Virus record (IMG/VR): IMGVR_UViG_3300035698_001432
Location: 1 to 20,847 of that record
Source of the DNA: a virus
Direction: 5' to 3' (one strand)
DNA: 20,847 nt
In this document: one piece after another, positions 1 through 7,381 of the stretch
Layout of the letters: each line of letters opens with the position of its first letter
Position numbering within the stretch: the first letter of the stretch is position 1
The notes under the pieces: generated by a model
Databases searched by the model: none
What the model was told of the DNA's origin: nothing
The model's input: only the letters and a program-made list of their open reading frames with translations
Position numbers and translations under genes: made by a program

Positions 1-276
1 AGGGTCGTCGAACTCGAAATTGAGGTGCCCGTTCTCGTCGTTCCACCAATACGGATCAAACCGCGGCGTGAAGAACGAGGTGCCCGCGTGCGACTGCGTG
101 GAGTCAACGCGACCGCCGTAGGGGGACCGCACGATAAACGCGACAGGTCCGGGCTCAGGGGCTTGTACGAGCAAGTACACGCCGCCATCGTTCGGGAACG
201 AATCGCCGCCAACATTCGCCGCGCTGAACGTGGGCGACATATTCGCGCGGCTCGTCTGCACAGTAAGAATCGCCAT
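1..276 (-). CDS. Small virion-associated protein, 3' end cut by window
   Basis: An open frame of 92 codons starts at the ATG at 276-274 and runs off the left edge without a stop, so the C-terminus is missing. The start directly abuts the TAA stop of the tail fibre gene (TAAATG), which argues for coupled translation. The visible protein begins MAILTVQTSRANMSP and continues with a segment reading GGDSFPNDGGVYLLVQ. By my recollection, the 'GD-FPN-G---L-V' pattern occurs in small beta-rich phage structural or decoration proteins of about 100-120 residues. Aromatic and Gly/Asp-rich residues dominate the rest. Its place immediately after the fibre suggests a fibre partner, adhesin tip or decoration protein. 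That function is inference; the reading frame itself is well supported by spacing and composition. Confidence 0.7.
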   Translation of the reverse strand, partial: MAILTVQTSRANMSPTFSAANVGGDSFPNDGGVYLLVQAPEPGPVAFIVRSPYGGRVDSTQSHAGTSFFTPRFDPYWWNDENGHLNFEFDDP

Positions 277-1188
277 TTAGATTCCGATCGCCAGCCAGTA
301 GACGGTTCGATTGTTCAAGCCGGTTCCAAGCCGGATCTGTGTCAGCCCAAGCGGCTCAGCGCCAGCGTCATTGTCGTTCTCATTAGTTCCACCCAGCATC
401 GAACTCGCGAAGGCCGCGAAGAATGAGGTCGTGAAGGCAATCGGCAGCGTCACGTCATTAGATAGAGTCTCAGACAGGATCAAGTCTGATCCCCACTGGA
501 CGATCAATCCGCCGGGCAGAGTGATGTACCCATCGGCTGTGAGTGACTGGCCCGCAGCGAGTGCCGCGGGGGTGACGGCCTTCGCGGTGTCCGTCCCGGC
601 GGCGACATCGGAGGCCGACGCAGTCCGAAGTATTCCGCGCTGCGAGATTCCCGCGACGAGAGATGCGATGCCGGCAGGGGTGACGGCTAGGGTTGTTGCA
701 CTCAGCGCCTGGGCTTCGCCTACATTCGCGAGCTCAACCAATCCGGTGCGGTTTTCTGTCGCCGTGCGTGCGAGCATCCCTAGTGGAGTGACCGCCTTGT
801 CCGGTGCGGTTCCGTCGGCGACTTCTCCAACCGTTGCGATTTCGATGATGCCGGATACTGTCTCACTCGACGGCGGCACATACTCAGCCCAGAACGCAGA
901 GGACGCCGTGACTGGATCGACTCCAATGGTTCCGGTCACGGCCCGATACAGCAGCCTGTCGGAGCCGATTGAAAATCCGCCCTCAAGGTATTCCGTTGAT
1001 GTATCCCAATCAGAGACAGCTTGCTCTTCGAGATGCGCAAGCTGCTGGTCGGCGCGGTTCTGAACCCAGTTCATCCACTGGTAAGGAGGCTTCTCGGCGA
1101 CCCATCCCGTATCGGTCTGAACGTCGCCGGGGTCGGTAATCGCGCCACCATCTGCCCATTCGTCGCCCTTGATGCGTCTTCGTGTCAT
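277..1188 (-). CDS. Tail fibre protein with three 36-residue repeats
   Basis: 303-residue fibre, expected to attach to the baseplate and contact the host surface. The N-terminus (about 1-60) is Trp-rich (WMNWVQNRADQQL) and resembles the baseplate-attachment end of short tail fibres. Residues 113-138, 149-174 and 185-210 are three copies of a unit reading roughly G-I-E-A-T-EV-GT-KAVTP, like Phage_fiber_2-type repeats. The C-terminus from about 219 (DGYITLPGGLIVQWG) matches the gp53-like C-terminal fibre domain that often ends such proteins. It starts 3 bases after the DUF2612-type wedge gene and ends at TAAATG with the next gene. No chaperone is visible within the window. Family assignment is good; the receptor cannot be read from the sequence. 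Confidence 0.88.
   Translation of the reverse strand: MTRRRIKGDEWADGGAITDPGDVQTDTGWVAEKPPYQWMNWVQNRADQQLAHLEEQAVSDWDTSTEYLEGGFSIGSDRLLYRAVTGTIGVDPVTASSAFWAEYVPPSSETVSGIIEIATVGEVADGTAPDKAVTPLGMLARTATENRTGLVELANVGEAQALSATTLAVTPAGIASLVAGISQRGILRTASASDVAAGTDTAKAVTPAALAAGQSLTADGYITLPGGLIVQWGSDLILSETLSNDVTLPIAFTTSFFAAFASSMLGGTNENDNDAGAEPLGLTQIRLGTGLNNRTVYWLAIGI
559..852 (-). repeat. Three tandem 36-codon repeats in the fibre gene
   Basis: Encodes fibre residues 113-210. The motif starts recur at exactly 36 residues (113, 149, 185), and each unit ends in a VTP sequence (AVTPLGM, AVTPAGI, AVTPAAL). The copies are diverged at protein level, so this is an old repeat and not a recent duplication. Confidence 0.8.
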
Positions 1189-1191
1189 GGC

Positions 1192-1827
1192 TTAAAGCCC
1201 CGTAATTGTGAGAGGGATACCGATAGGGCGAGCAATCACAGGGATCTCTCCCCGAATGCCTGCGTCTGCGTCCAGAAGTAGTTGTTCTTCCGCGCTGAGT
1301 ACGCGCTGAACCGTGGCCGTGACGGATGTAGTGCCGAACGTGAGATGGACGGCAGGGTCATCCGTCAGCACCGATTGGATGGATGCGATGATCTGCTCAG
1401 GCGTCGCGCTCGTCGTGTTCCGCGCGATCTTGCTCTCAAGTAAGCGCCGATATTCCGAATCACCCAGCAACGCATTCGCCGTGGGGCTCTCGTTGATCGA
1501 CCGGAACCGAAGCCCCGCAGAAGCGTCCGTCAGATCGCCGAAGCCCTCAGCGGCAGGACCGCCCGAACCATCGTGAAACTCGAAATAGTCGACATCGACC
1601 ACGCCGGATAGCTCGCGAGGCTGGCCCAATATCTCGCCGATACCGTCCAGTCCGTCACCCTCTGCCAAGTCGATCGACCGCAGCCGCTCGATGCTGAGCG
1701 CCGCATCTCGGATCTCTTCGCACTCAGTCACGAACAACGCGATGAGGGCTTTCAGGTTAGGGCTCTCCTGATACTGAAGGGCGAGCCTACCGAGCGCGAT
1801 AGCTTGAAGGTCGTTCCTCGGTATCAC
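1192..1827 (-). CDS. Baseplate wedge protein, Mu gp48-like (DUF2612)
   Basis: 211-residue protein of the Phage_Wedge1/DUF2612 type, found in contractile-tail baseplates next to the J-like wedge and linking the wedge to the fibre. The N-terminal helical part (IALGRLALQYQESPNLKAL), followed by a segment reading DGLDGIGEILGQPR, is characteristic: the 'G-LD-IG-I-G--R' motif is shared by this family and Mu gp48-like proteins. The start is GTG at 1827-1825, overlapping the TGA of the preceding J gene (GTGA). The stop is 3 bases before the fibre ATG. Gene order J-wedge-fibre is the usual one. Nothing appears truncated. Confidence 0.85.
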   Translation of the reverse strand: MIPRNDLQAIALGRLALQYQESPNLKALIALFVTECEEIRDAALSIERLRSIDLAEGDGLDGIGEILGQPRELSGVVDVDYFEFHDGSGGPAAEGFGDLTDASAGLRFRSINESPTANALLGDSEYRRLLESKIARNTTSATPEQIIASIQSVLTDDPAVHLTFGTTSVTATVQRVLSAEEQLLLDADAGIRGEIPVIARPIGIPLTITGL

Positions 1828-3011
1828 GAGACGACCTGAACGCGCGCGATATCGAATACCGCGATCTCAGTTTCGTCGATTACGAGATCAACCAACCCTG
1901 TCGGATTCGTCGCCAGGCCAAGCTCCAAGGTCGTGACGTGGTGCCCTGGGACGGTGTTGGTTGCGGAGTAGAGCCGCGACAGGAGAACATCGTCGCCGAT
2001 GCCGAACCCTTCGCCGGAGATCAGTACCCCGTTAGCGTAATCCACAAGCGCCTGAGCCATGTCGGCATCACCCGTGGACGGGTATTCCGCAGTCGCCGCG
2101 AGGGTCGGTCTGACGTGAATCGGGACCACTGTGGGCCGGGTGAACTCGATCGCCTGCGTGAAACCCTGCGAGTCGGTGATGCTCTGCGAGGTCGTGCCGA
2201 AGAGCTCGATACCCGCTGGATGGTTGAGCCAAATCGCCTCAGCCACGTCCGCAAGCGCGCCGCCTTGAACCACGACCTCATACGAGTGCGCAGGCCGGTC
2301 GTCTACCGTTCCGTTCGTGGCGTTGACGTACACCCGAACCTGCGTGACGCCTTCCACTTGGAGCAGCGCCGAATACAGAGCTTCGAGGATATTGGTTGCG
2401 CCGTTCTCAGTGCTGAGACGCTGCCGTGCGCGCAAGGCGCCGTCGGTCTCGTCATCGGTGCCGAGGATATTAAAGCCGCCGCTTGATGTCGTGTTCGCGC
2501 CGTTGTCTACAGAGTCCCACCCAGATACGGGCGTAACGATCTCGGTGAGTTCATTGGAGCCAACTGCGATTTGCCCACGGTTCACCGCGCGCCAGAGCCC
2601 CGTTTCCGAGCCCCCTGCGCCGATATTGAACCCAGCCACAGGCGTGAACTGATCCCCGTTTGAGGTTGCCGCGACTCGCTGCCCACCGACTACCGTTCCG
2701 GGGGTGCCGGTGATCGTTGCCGTAATGACGCTGAATGTGCCGAGCTTCCGTGAGATGCCGTTGAACATGACGATATCGCTCAGTGCTGAGCCGTTGGCGC
2801 CGCTGGGCCTTCCTGCACTCCGCACCGCTTCAGCAGCCTGCCATGCCTCATCGAGCGCGCCCGCAAAGAGCGCGATGATCTGACCGTCGGGGCTATCGGC
2901 CGACATATCCACGCTTGGCGAGAAGATGCCTTGCCAGCCCGCCTCGAGTGAGGTCACGATCTCGGATAGCGGCTTTCGGACGAACCCTGCCTGTGTCTCG
3001 CCGAAGCTCAT
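1824..3011 (-). CDS. Baseplate J-like wedge protein (Mu gp47-like)
   Basis: 395-residue baseplate J/gp47-family protein, the large wedge subunit of contractile-tail baseplates that connects the central hub to the fibres. Visible family features are an N-terminal segment around residues 15-70 (SLEAGWQGIFSPSVDMSADS, then DGQIIALFAG), the central 'TDDETDGALRARQRLS' region near 190, and a segment reading EGVTQVRVYVNAT near 220, all typical of Baseplate_J. It begins ATGAGC, overlapping the stop of the gp25-like gene, and ends in a GTGA overlap with the next wedge gene. Length is near the usual 380-400 for Mu-type J proteins. Confidence 0.93.
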   Translation of the reverse strand: MSFGETQAGFVRKPLSEIVTSLEAGWQGIFSPSVDMSADSPDGQIIALFAGALDEAWQAAEAVRSAGRPSGANGSALSDIVMFNGISRKLGTFSVITATITGTPGTVVGGQRVAATSNGDQFTPVAGFNIGAGGSETGLWRAVNRGQIAVGSNELTEIVTPVSGWDSVDNGANTTSSGGFNILGTDDETDGALRARQRLSTENGATNILEALYSALLQVEGVTQVRVYVNATNGTVDDRPAHSYEVVVQGGALADVAEAIWLNHPAGIELFGTTSQSITDSQGFTQAIEFTRPTVVPIHVRPTLAATAEYPSTGDADMAQALVDYANGVLISGEGFGIGDDVLLSRLYSATNTVPGHHVTTLELGLATNPTGLVDLVIDETEIAVFDIARVQVVS

Positions 3012-3364
3012 ACAGTGACCTCAATTAAGCCGCTGGGGCCGTAGATGGTTTCGGCCTCGAACTCGATAGTGAGGCCTCGCGTGGTTGGGTCGAATCTCGT
3101 GTTGAACGAAATAAGCCCGTCGACGCCTTCAGTGTCCAGAATGCGCGCTTTAAGGATGCGCTCGGCGCCGCGTGAGTCCCGCGAGTCCCCGAGAATGTCC
3201 TGCGTCCACGGCGTCCCGGCGTTTACGTTCAGATAGAACTCACCCCTCAAGAGCCGTAGTCGGGTGAGGATCGACTGCGCGACGTACTCGCCGCCAGTGC
3301 TCGTTGCTATCCCTGCGCGTGGGCCTAGGTAGATGTCGTGATTTTCGTCGAGTGCGATCGCCAT
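3008..3364 (-). CDS. gp25-like baseplate wedge protein
   Basis: 118-residue protein of the T4 gp25 / P2 W / type VI TssE superfamily, which sits at the inner baseplate where it nucleates sheath assembly. Around residues 28-65 it has the 'QSILTRLRLLRGEFYLNVNAG' region, where the conserved feature is the run of Leu/Arg followed by GE-----GTPW, and 'AERILKARILDTEGV' near 87, both family hallmarks. The gene follows the 83-base hairpin-containing gap and overlaps the J gene at ATGA. The ATG at 3364-3362 has a GGGGCAAG ribosome-binding-like sequence just upstream. Confidence 0.9.
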   Translation of the reverse strand: MAIALDENHDIYLGPRAGIATSTGGEYVAQSILTRLRLLRGEFYLNVNAGTPWTQDILGDSRDSRGAERILKARILDTEGVDGLISFNTRFDPTTRGLTIEFEAETIYGPSGLIEVTV

Positions 3365-3380
3365 CTTGCCCCGAAGTCGA

Positions 3381-3409
3381 GGCCGAGGCGCAAAACCGCG
3401 CCTAAGGCC
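3381..3409 (-). other. Imperfect hairpin upstream of the gp25-like gene
   Basis: AGGCGC at 3386-3391 and GCGCCT at 3398-3403 form a perfect 6-bp stem around a 6-base loop. The outer arms GGCC (3381-3384) and GGCC (3406-3409) add four more pairs across a small internal loop. There is no following T-run on the minus strand, so it is not a classical intrinsic terminator. An RNA-processing, stability or attenuation role is possible but unproven. Confidence 0.6.
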
Positions 3410-3411
3410 GT

Positions 3412-3427
3412 CCTATCTGTAGATAGG
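3412..3427 (-). other. Second hairpin/palindrome before the gp25-like gene
   Basis: CCTATCT (3412-3418) and AGATAGG (3421-3427) are perfect 7-base inverted repeats separated by 2 bases. As RNA this gives a 6-bp stem with a 4-base loop; as DNA it could be an operator. It overlaps a weak minus-strand promoter-like arrangement: TTGAAC as -35 (3446-3451), 16-base spacer, TACCTA as -10 (3424-3429). The promoter reading is low confidence. Confidence 0.5.
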
Positions 3428-3447
3428 TACACTCTGCGCCTGCGGGT

Positions 3448-4170
3448 TCAAGGATTGCGGATTCCATCTATGAGGACCTTGAGAGCTGCGATCGGCGCGG
3501 CGTTCGATAAAGCGTCACCGCCCGCCGTGCTTGTGCCGATCAAGTCGAGCGCGGCGCTGATCACGGCAAGCAGCTCGATGCCGCCCCTGCTCAGCGTGAT
3601 TGATCCAGTCGATGTGACAGAGAACGCCCCTATCGGAATTGTCGCAACATCCCCAGCGGCCGTTATCGTGATATCGGCCGCGCCGACCTCGATCACCGTC
3701 GCGCCATCATCGGAGCGGATCTGCATGGATGCAGCGTCCACGGCTGGCGACAGTGCGTCATTGGATGGGCTGAGGCCCATCATCGCCACCGCATCACTGT
3801 ATTCGTGCATCCGGCTAGTCGGCGGCACGAGCTCTTCGCCTCGCTGCCTCCAGCCCGACAGGTCGCGCTCCACGAACACGAGTAGGCACTTGTCCCCAGC
3901 CGCTACCGGGAACGTCACAGAGAAGCCCCCAGCGCGCGGGAACATCACAGGAACGTCGAGCAGGTTAGGGATGGACCGCTCGAGCCTTGCGCCGTTCTCG
4001 TCACGGTATTGCCGCTTCATGTCCACAGCGACCTTCGCCGTCTGCGTGGCGGCATCGAATGAGACGATCCGGCCGGGCAGTGCCGTGTGCATATCGACGA
4101 GCGCCGCGCGGATAGCCTCCCGCACGAACTCAGCCAAATCTCCGTTGCGCTCGTCTTGTTCCTCGTTCAT
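3448..4170 (-). CDS. Baseplate central spike, gp138-N type (gpV-like)
   Basis: 240-residue spike protein, expected to form the trimeric membrane-piercing needle below the hub. Residues about 30-115 read as the OB-fold N-terminal domain of gp138-type spikes (LPGRIVSFDAATQTAKVAVD, later NLLDVPVMFPRAGG and AAGDKCLLVFVERD). The part after about 145 is short-period, Asp/Thr/Ile-rich, as expected for a beta-helical shaft (GATVIEVGAADITITAAGD). The C-terminal 45 residues are Ala/Leu/Ile-rich. I see no His-x-His metal-binding tip motif. It starts in an ATGA overlap with the hub gene and is followed by the only sizeable intergenic gap in the tail block. Confidence 0.87.
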   Translation of the reverse strand: MNEEQDERNGDLAEFVREAIRAALVDMHTALPGRIVSFDAATQTAKVAVDMKRQYRDENGARLERSIPNLLDVPVMFPRAGGFSVTFPVAAGDKCLLVFVERDLSGWRQRGEELVPPTSRMHEYSDAVAMMGLSPSNDALSPAVDAASMQIRSDDGATVIEVGAADITITAAGDVATIPIGAFSVTSTGSITLSRGGIELLAVISAALDLIGTSTAGGDALSNAAPIAALKVLIDGIRNP

Positions 4171-5057
4171 ACGGTCGCCGTCGGGATCTGCCTACAATAT
4201 GCCTTCGTGTACCAAGGCAATCCGCGCGTCTCGCCGATGTGAGACACCCGCAAAACGTCGAACAGGCCGCCACTTTGCGACTTGAGCGAGAAGTCGGGCA
4301 CCGACTGAAGGGTCCGGTCGCCGACTGAGACGAGCGCGCCAGCGGTCTCGATGTCCACTCTGCGGCCCGGGATGATGTTGTGGTCAAGCAGAGTGAGGAC
4401 CTCGATCGCCAGCGAACTCGCTACGGGCGAGTCGATCATGCCGGTCTCGCGTGAGATCTTGATCGCCGGAGTAGTGAACGGTCGCGACTTATCGACAAAC
4501 TGAAACACGCCGCCCTGAATCATCCAGCGGAAGTCGTAGCTCTTCGCCAGCTTGTGCAGCTCGTCGCGAAGCATCCCGTCAACCGAGAGGGCTCCGGTAA
4601 TCGTCGCGTCCGTGATGAACCTGAGCGTATCGGGGTTGACCGTCACTGATTTAGCCTGCAAGGCAAGGGCTAGGACGACATCGCGCACAGGAGTGCCGGC
4701 AGGGAACTCGCCGGATGCAACGGTGTTCTCCATGTCCAGCGCGCCCTCCCTCGCGAATATCTCGGTGAGCTTGTCGGGGCCGTCCTTCGTGGTGAAGATG
4801 CTCCGAATCTCACCCCTGAAGATCGTCCCGAGCCGCTGCGGATACCCTGCCACGACCTCGATCTTGCGGTATCGGTCCGATACTCTGGCAATCGTGTCTG
4901 CCGAAAGGTTGTAGACGGTCATTTTAAGGAATGCCGACGCACTCGCCGCCGAGTTGGACACCTCAAACTTTGCCGAGAGCTTGCCCAGGTCGATACCTTC
5001 GCCAGCGTCATCGGTCACGAGAAGGCTCATCTGCCGAGGAAAGAACCCCGGACTCAC
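4167..5057 (-). CDS. Baseplate hub protein (Pam3 gp17 / gp27-like)
   Basis: 296-residue baseplate hub, the ring protein between tail tube and spike. Visible features include an early beta-rich domain with FLKMTVYNLSADTIARV near 43-59, typical of hub proteins ('ITVYNLS---' pattern), and a middle region with LRDELHKLAKSYDFRWMIQ (about residues 162-180), typical of the second hub domain. It starts with GTG at 5057-5055, overlapping the TGA of the plug gene (GTGA), and ends in an ATGA overlap with the spike gene. The order plug-hub-spike matches small contractile baseplates such as that of cyanophage Pam3. Assignment rests on motif pattern and position. Confidence 0.85.
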   Translation of the reverse strand: MSPGFFPRQMSLLVTDDAGEGIDLGKLSAKFEVSNSAASASAFLKMTVYNLSADTIARVSDRYRKIEVVAGYPQRLGTIFRGEIRSIFTTKDGPDKLTEIFAREGALDMENTVASGEFPAGTPVRDVVLALALQAKSVTVNPDTLRFITDATITGALSVDGMLRDELHKLAKSYDFRWMIQGGVFQFVDKSRPFTTPAIKISRETGMIDSPVASSLAIEVLTLLDHNIIPGRRVDIETAGALVSVGDRTLQSVPDFSLKSQSGGLFDVLRVSHIGETRGLPWYTKAYCRQIPTATV

Positions 5058-5383
5058 AGTGCGGCCAATTCTGAGTCGGTGTAGTGGATCAGTTTTACGC
5101 GGCTGCCGATATCAATCAGTCCCGGGTCGATGCCCACCCCCTCACCCGCTCGCGCGTAGATCCCGCCGATGCGGATCGTGTGAGGCTTGAGCAAGTCAAT
5201 GCCCGTGACCACAGGGATACCCATCAACAGGGGCTCTACCACGTCCCCTTCGATGTCTTCAATGTCGATGGTCCAGACGCCCGCAAGGTTTCCGAATCGC
5301 AGCGTGAGGCGCACACGGCGATCAGAGAGCGTTGTCTCTAGGGACTCCTTCGGGTATCCGGTGAACGGGATCTCGCGAGGCAT
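5054..5383 (-). CDS. Baseplate plug protein (Pam3 gp18-like)
   Basis: 109-residue protein resembling the small baseplate plug family described from cyanophage Pam3. Features are an N-terminal FTGYPKESLETTLSDRRVRL segment, then LRFGNLAGVWTIDI, then a C-terminal beta-rich half with LLMGIPVVTGIDLL. The protein fills the tube lumen at the hub. It starts at ATG 5383 in a TGATG overlap with the Dit-like gene and ends in the GTGA overlap with the hub gene, so its dosage is probably coupled to both. Length is normal for the family. Confidence 0.85.
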   Translation of the reverse strand: MPREIPFTGYPKESLETTLSDRRVRLTLRFGNLAGVWTIDIEDIEGDVVEPLLMGIPVVTGIDLLKPHTIRIGGIYARAGEGVGIDPGLIDIGSRVKLIHYTDSELAAL

Positions 5384-5964
5384 CAGGGCATCTCCACGGG
5401 GGACACTTCGCCCAAAGATCGGACGCCGATGGCCTGGGTGCCTGATTGCTCGTCTTCCACCTCTGAGGTCTGCACTTCTCCTCGGACTCGATCAGGGATT
5501 ACGATTTGGAGCTCGACCATCTCGGCGCGGAACTGGATCGCGTATTTGGTTGCAGCCGTGCGCGGCACCGTGAAGCGTCGGAAGAGCATGTTCTCCATGT
5601 CGCCGTATGGAGTCTCCAGCGCGAACGGGGTCATGGTTTGGAAGTGTCGGAGCAGGAGCTGATACGCGGACGCCGAGCGGGTATCCGCCGAAGACTCCGC
5701 ATAGGCGCCTCGGCCTGCGGGTGTGAACTGTCGCCACGTCAATGGGAAGTCGGAGACGATCCCTTGCAACGAGTAGATCATCGGCTCGAGATAGGCGTTA
5801 TCCGAGACTGACCCGTTCTTAATGATGCTCCCCGCAGCGACTTCGATAGGGTGCTGAGATACGACTACGGAATGCGTGACGGTCTCTTCGATCACCGCGT
5901 CGATCTCGATCGTGTGGATTTTGCGGGGACCGAATGGGGTCAGGAATGCGATTGGGTTAGGCAT
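5383..5964 (-). CDS. Dit-like distal tail / baseplate protein
   Basis: 193-residue protein with the pattern of Dit-like phage tail proteins: IDAVIEETVTHSVVVSQHPIE near the N-terminus, where 'E-T--H-V-V--HPIE-G--I-DH/NG' is the family signature, and SAYQLLLRHFQTMTPFALET in the middle. It sits between the tape measure and the plug, the usual location for a protein that builds the first ring below the tube. Translation is coupled at both ends: TAATG with the tape measure and TGATG with the plug. The acidic C-terminal tail (about 165-193) is low-complexity and may be flexible. Confidence 0.83.
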   Translation of the reverse strand: MPNPIAFLTPFGPRKIHTIEIDAVIEETVTHSVVVSQHPIEVAAGSIIKNGSVSDNAYLEPMIYSLQGIVSDFPLTWRQFTPAGRGAYAESSADTRSASAYQLLLRHFQTMTPFALETPYGDMENMLFRRFTVPRTAATKYAIQFRAEMVELQIVIPDRVRGEVQTSEVEDEQSGTQAIGVRSLGEVSPVEMP

Positions 5965-7208
5965 TATTTAAGAATCCCCGATTGGACTTCTTTAAGACCC
6001 CGATCTATTGATTCCGCGCTGACCCCGTTGACCGCATTGGCCGCCGCCTGCGGGTCACTTGATCCGTTGATCTTCACGTCGTTATTGACATTGACGGTCA
6101 TACCGGGGCCGCTCGTCATATGTCTCGCGTTGTCCATCATACCCGAACCGCCAAACGGGTTCTGGAATAGGCTGTCAAATTGCTTCAGCTTTGACGTAAA
6201 GCCTTCTCCGGTAAGAAAGCTCTCGCTAGCGGTTCCCTTCTTGCCCTTCTCGAACTCCGCGAAGTCGTTCGCCATGAACGCGCTGAGGCCCAGAAGGGCA
6301 ACCAGGGGGTGGAAGAACGCGGCAACCCCCAAGCCAGTAGTCACTAATGCGTCAGTAGCCCCACCGCCCGATGGGGTCGCCTCGTTCGCCTTGTCGAATA
6401 AGTCTTTCCCTTTTTGAAGGACTGAACCTATGTTTGATCCAAGGCCATCTAATTTCGACTTTAGTTCTGCGAACTCTGGGCTATTAGAGAACACGCCAAG
6501 CTTCTTTATCGACTCATCCATCCATTTAAGCAGCGGCGATCCATTGTTCGCAACGAACGCATCAAAGGTCTTGCCGAGTGCAGCCATCGAGTTCGCATAA
6601 TCTTCGGCTGCCTTGGCTGCATCCTTTGAGATCACAGGCGCCTGATCCATTAGGCGCTGAATGCCCTCGGGACCCATGCGCATGAGGTTCGTTAGCTCTG
6701 GGCCAATGCCTGCTTCCTGTAAGGCACCAAGTCGAAGCATCTCAAGATCACCAGAAGACGAGGCGATGCTATTAGACATCTCCATAAGCACGTCTAGCGC
6801 GGTCTTATACTCGCCTGCCGAATCTTTAAGTTCTCTGATATCGAGATTCCCGAGAACCTCCAAGAATCCGTCGTTCTTGCCGGCCGCCGCAGAGCGAATG
6901 TCTGACTCAAGGCCGCTAAGGACACCCCGAAGAGTTCCCGCCTCAATGCCGGTCTGCTTCGCCGCGAACTCAAGTTTCTGGAGTCCCTCGAAGCTGATAT
7001 CAATGGAACGCGCAAATTTCGCGCCCTGATTCGTCTCTGCTGCTGTATCTAAGAAGGATGATATTGCGGCGGCGGCCGACACTGCCGCAGCGACTACGCC
7101 GCCCAGCTTGCCGATGGTCATGACGAGCCCAGACCGGAACTGCGCAAGCCCGTCGTCTTTGACTTCCAATCCGAGGACTGTGACGAGTTCTTCGATCGGG
7201 CCTGCCAT
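5964..7208 (-). CDS. Tail tape measure protein, short
   Basis: 414-residue tape measure that spans the tail tube and sets its length. An N-terminal 'PIEELVTVLGLEVKDDGLAQ' region leads into a hydrophobic Ala-rich stretch (about 35-53). The middle is helical and Lys/Glu/Ala-rich. A second hydrophobic segment (about 287-315, VTTGLGVAAFFHPLVALLGL) is the usual membrane-active part. The C-terminus has the common 'VNVNNDVKINGSSDPQAAAN' motif. At the general ratio of about 1.5 angstrom per residue it predicts a tail near 60 nm. Sampled lines of this gene (43-52% GC) are lower in GC than sampled sheath sequence (62%). It starts 5 bases after the stop of the chaperone extension and overlaps the Dit-like gene by one base. 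Confidence 0.9.
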   Translation of the reverse strand: MAGPIEELVTVLGLEVKDDGLAQFRSGLVMTIGKLGGVVAAAVSAAAAISSFLDTAAETNQGAKFARSIDISFEGLQKLEFAAKQTGIEAGTLRGVLSGLESDIRSAAAGKNDGFLEVLGNLDIRELKDSAGEYKTALDVLMEMSNSIASSSGDLEMLRLGALQEAGIGPELTNLMRMGPEGIQRLMDQAPVISKDAAKAAEDYANSMAALGKTFDAFVANNGSPLLKWMDESIKKLGVFSNSPEFAELKSKLDGLGSNIGSVLQKGKDLFDKANEATPSGGGATDALVTTGLGVAAFFHPLVALLGLSAFMANDFAEFEKGKKGTASESFLTGEGFTSKLKQFDSLFQNPFGGSGMMDNARHMTSGPGMTVNVNNDVKINGSSDPQAAANAVNGVSAESIDRGLKEVQSGILK

Positions 7209-7213
7209 GTCGT

Positions 7214-7381
7214 CTAATCCTCTCGCGCCTGCCTTCGCATGTCGTCTAGCTCGTCCAACACCTCATGCATGTCTGCTAGGTCATTGATCGAGTACGTGCC
7301 GCACTGCAAGTCCTTCAGGCGGCATAGGGCTGGATCGGCGACACAGGGCCGCCAGACTCGCCAATCGACTCCTCCGGGTTC
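7214..7381 (-). CDS. Frameshift extension of the tail assembly chaperone
   Basis: After the TGA of the chaperone gene (7317-7315), the -1 frame stays open to a TAG at 7216-7214. It encodes a C-terminal piece reading LKDLQCGTYSINDLADMHE followed by an acidic/Arg-rich end (33 codons after the crossover Leu). The pattern 'C---L-DG--S--D-A-MNE-LD' is that of short DUF6889-like proteins found between chaperone and tape measure in related phages. No ATG or GTG lies upstream in this frame near the junction. The only TTG (7309-7307) has AAGGA one base away, too close to serve as its ribosome-binding site. A programmed -1 frameshift producing a 196-residue fusion (7214-7803) is therefore the best reading; a sequencing error is the alternative. 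The start coordinate given is the upstream candidate slip site. Confidence 0.72.
   Translation of the reverse strand, partial: EPGGVDWRVWRPCVADPALCRLKDLQCGTYSINDLADMHEVLDELDDMRRQARED

Noticed and set aside
3381-3427. A transcription terminator between spike and gp25-like genes
   Set aside because: Neither hairpin is followed by a T-run on the coding strand, and essential baseplate genes continue downstream, so a classical terminator is unlikely.
3338-4285. A 315-codon plus-strand open frame opposite the spike gene
   Set aside because: The product is Ser/Ala/Arg-rich low-complexity sequence, and the minus strand holds a recognisable spike and gp25-like pair with coupled starts.
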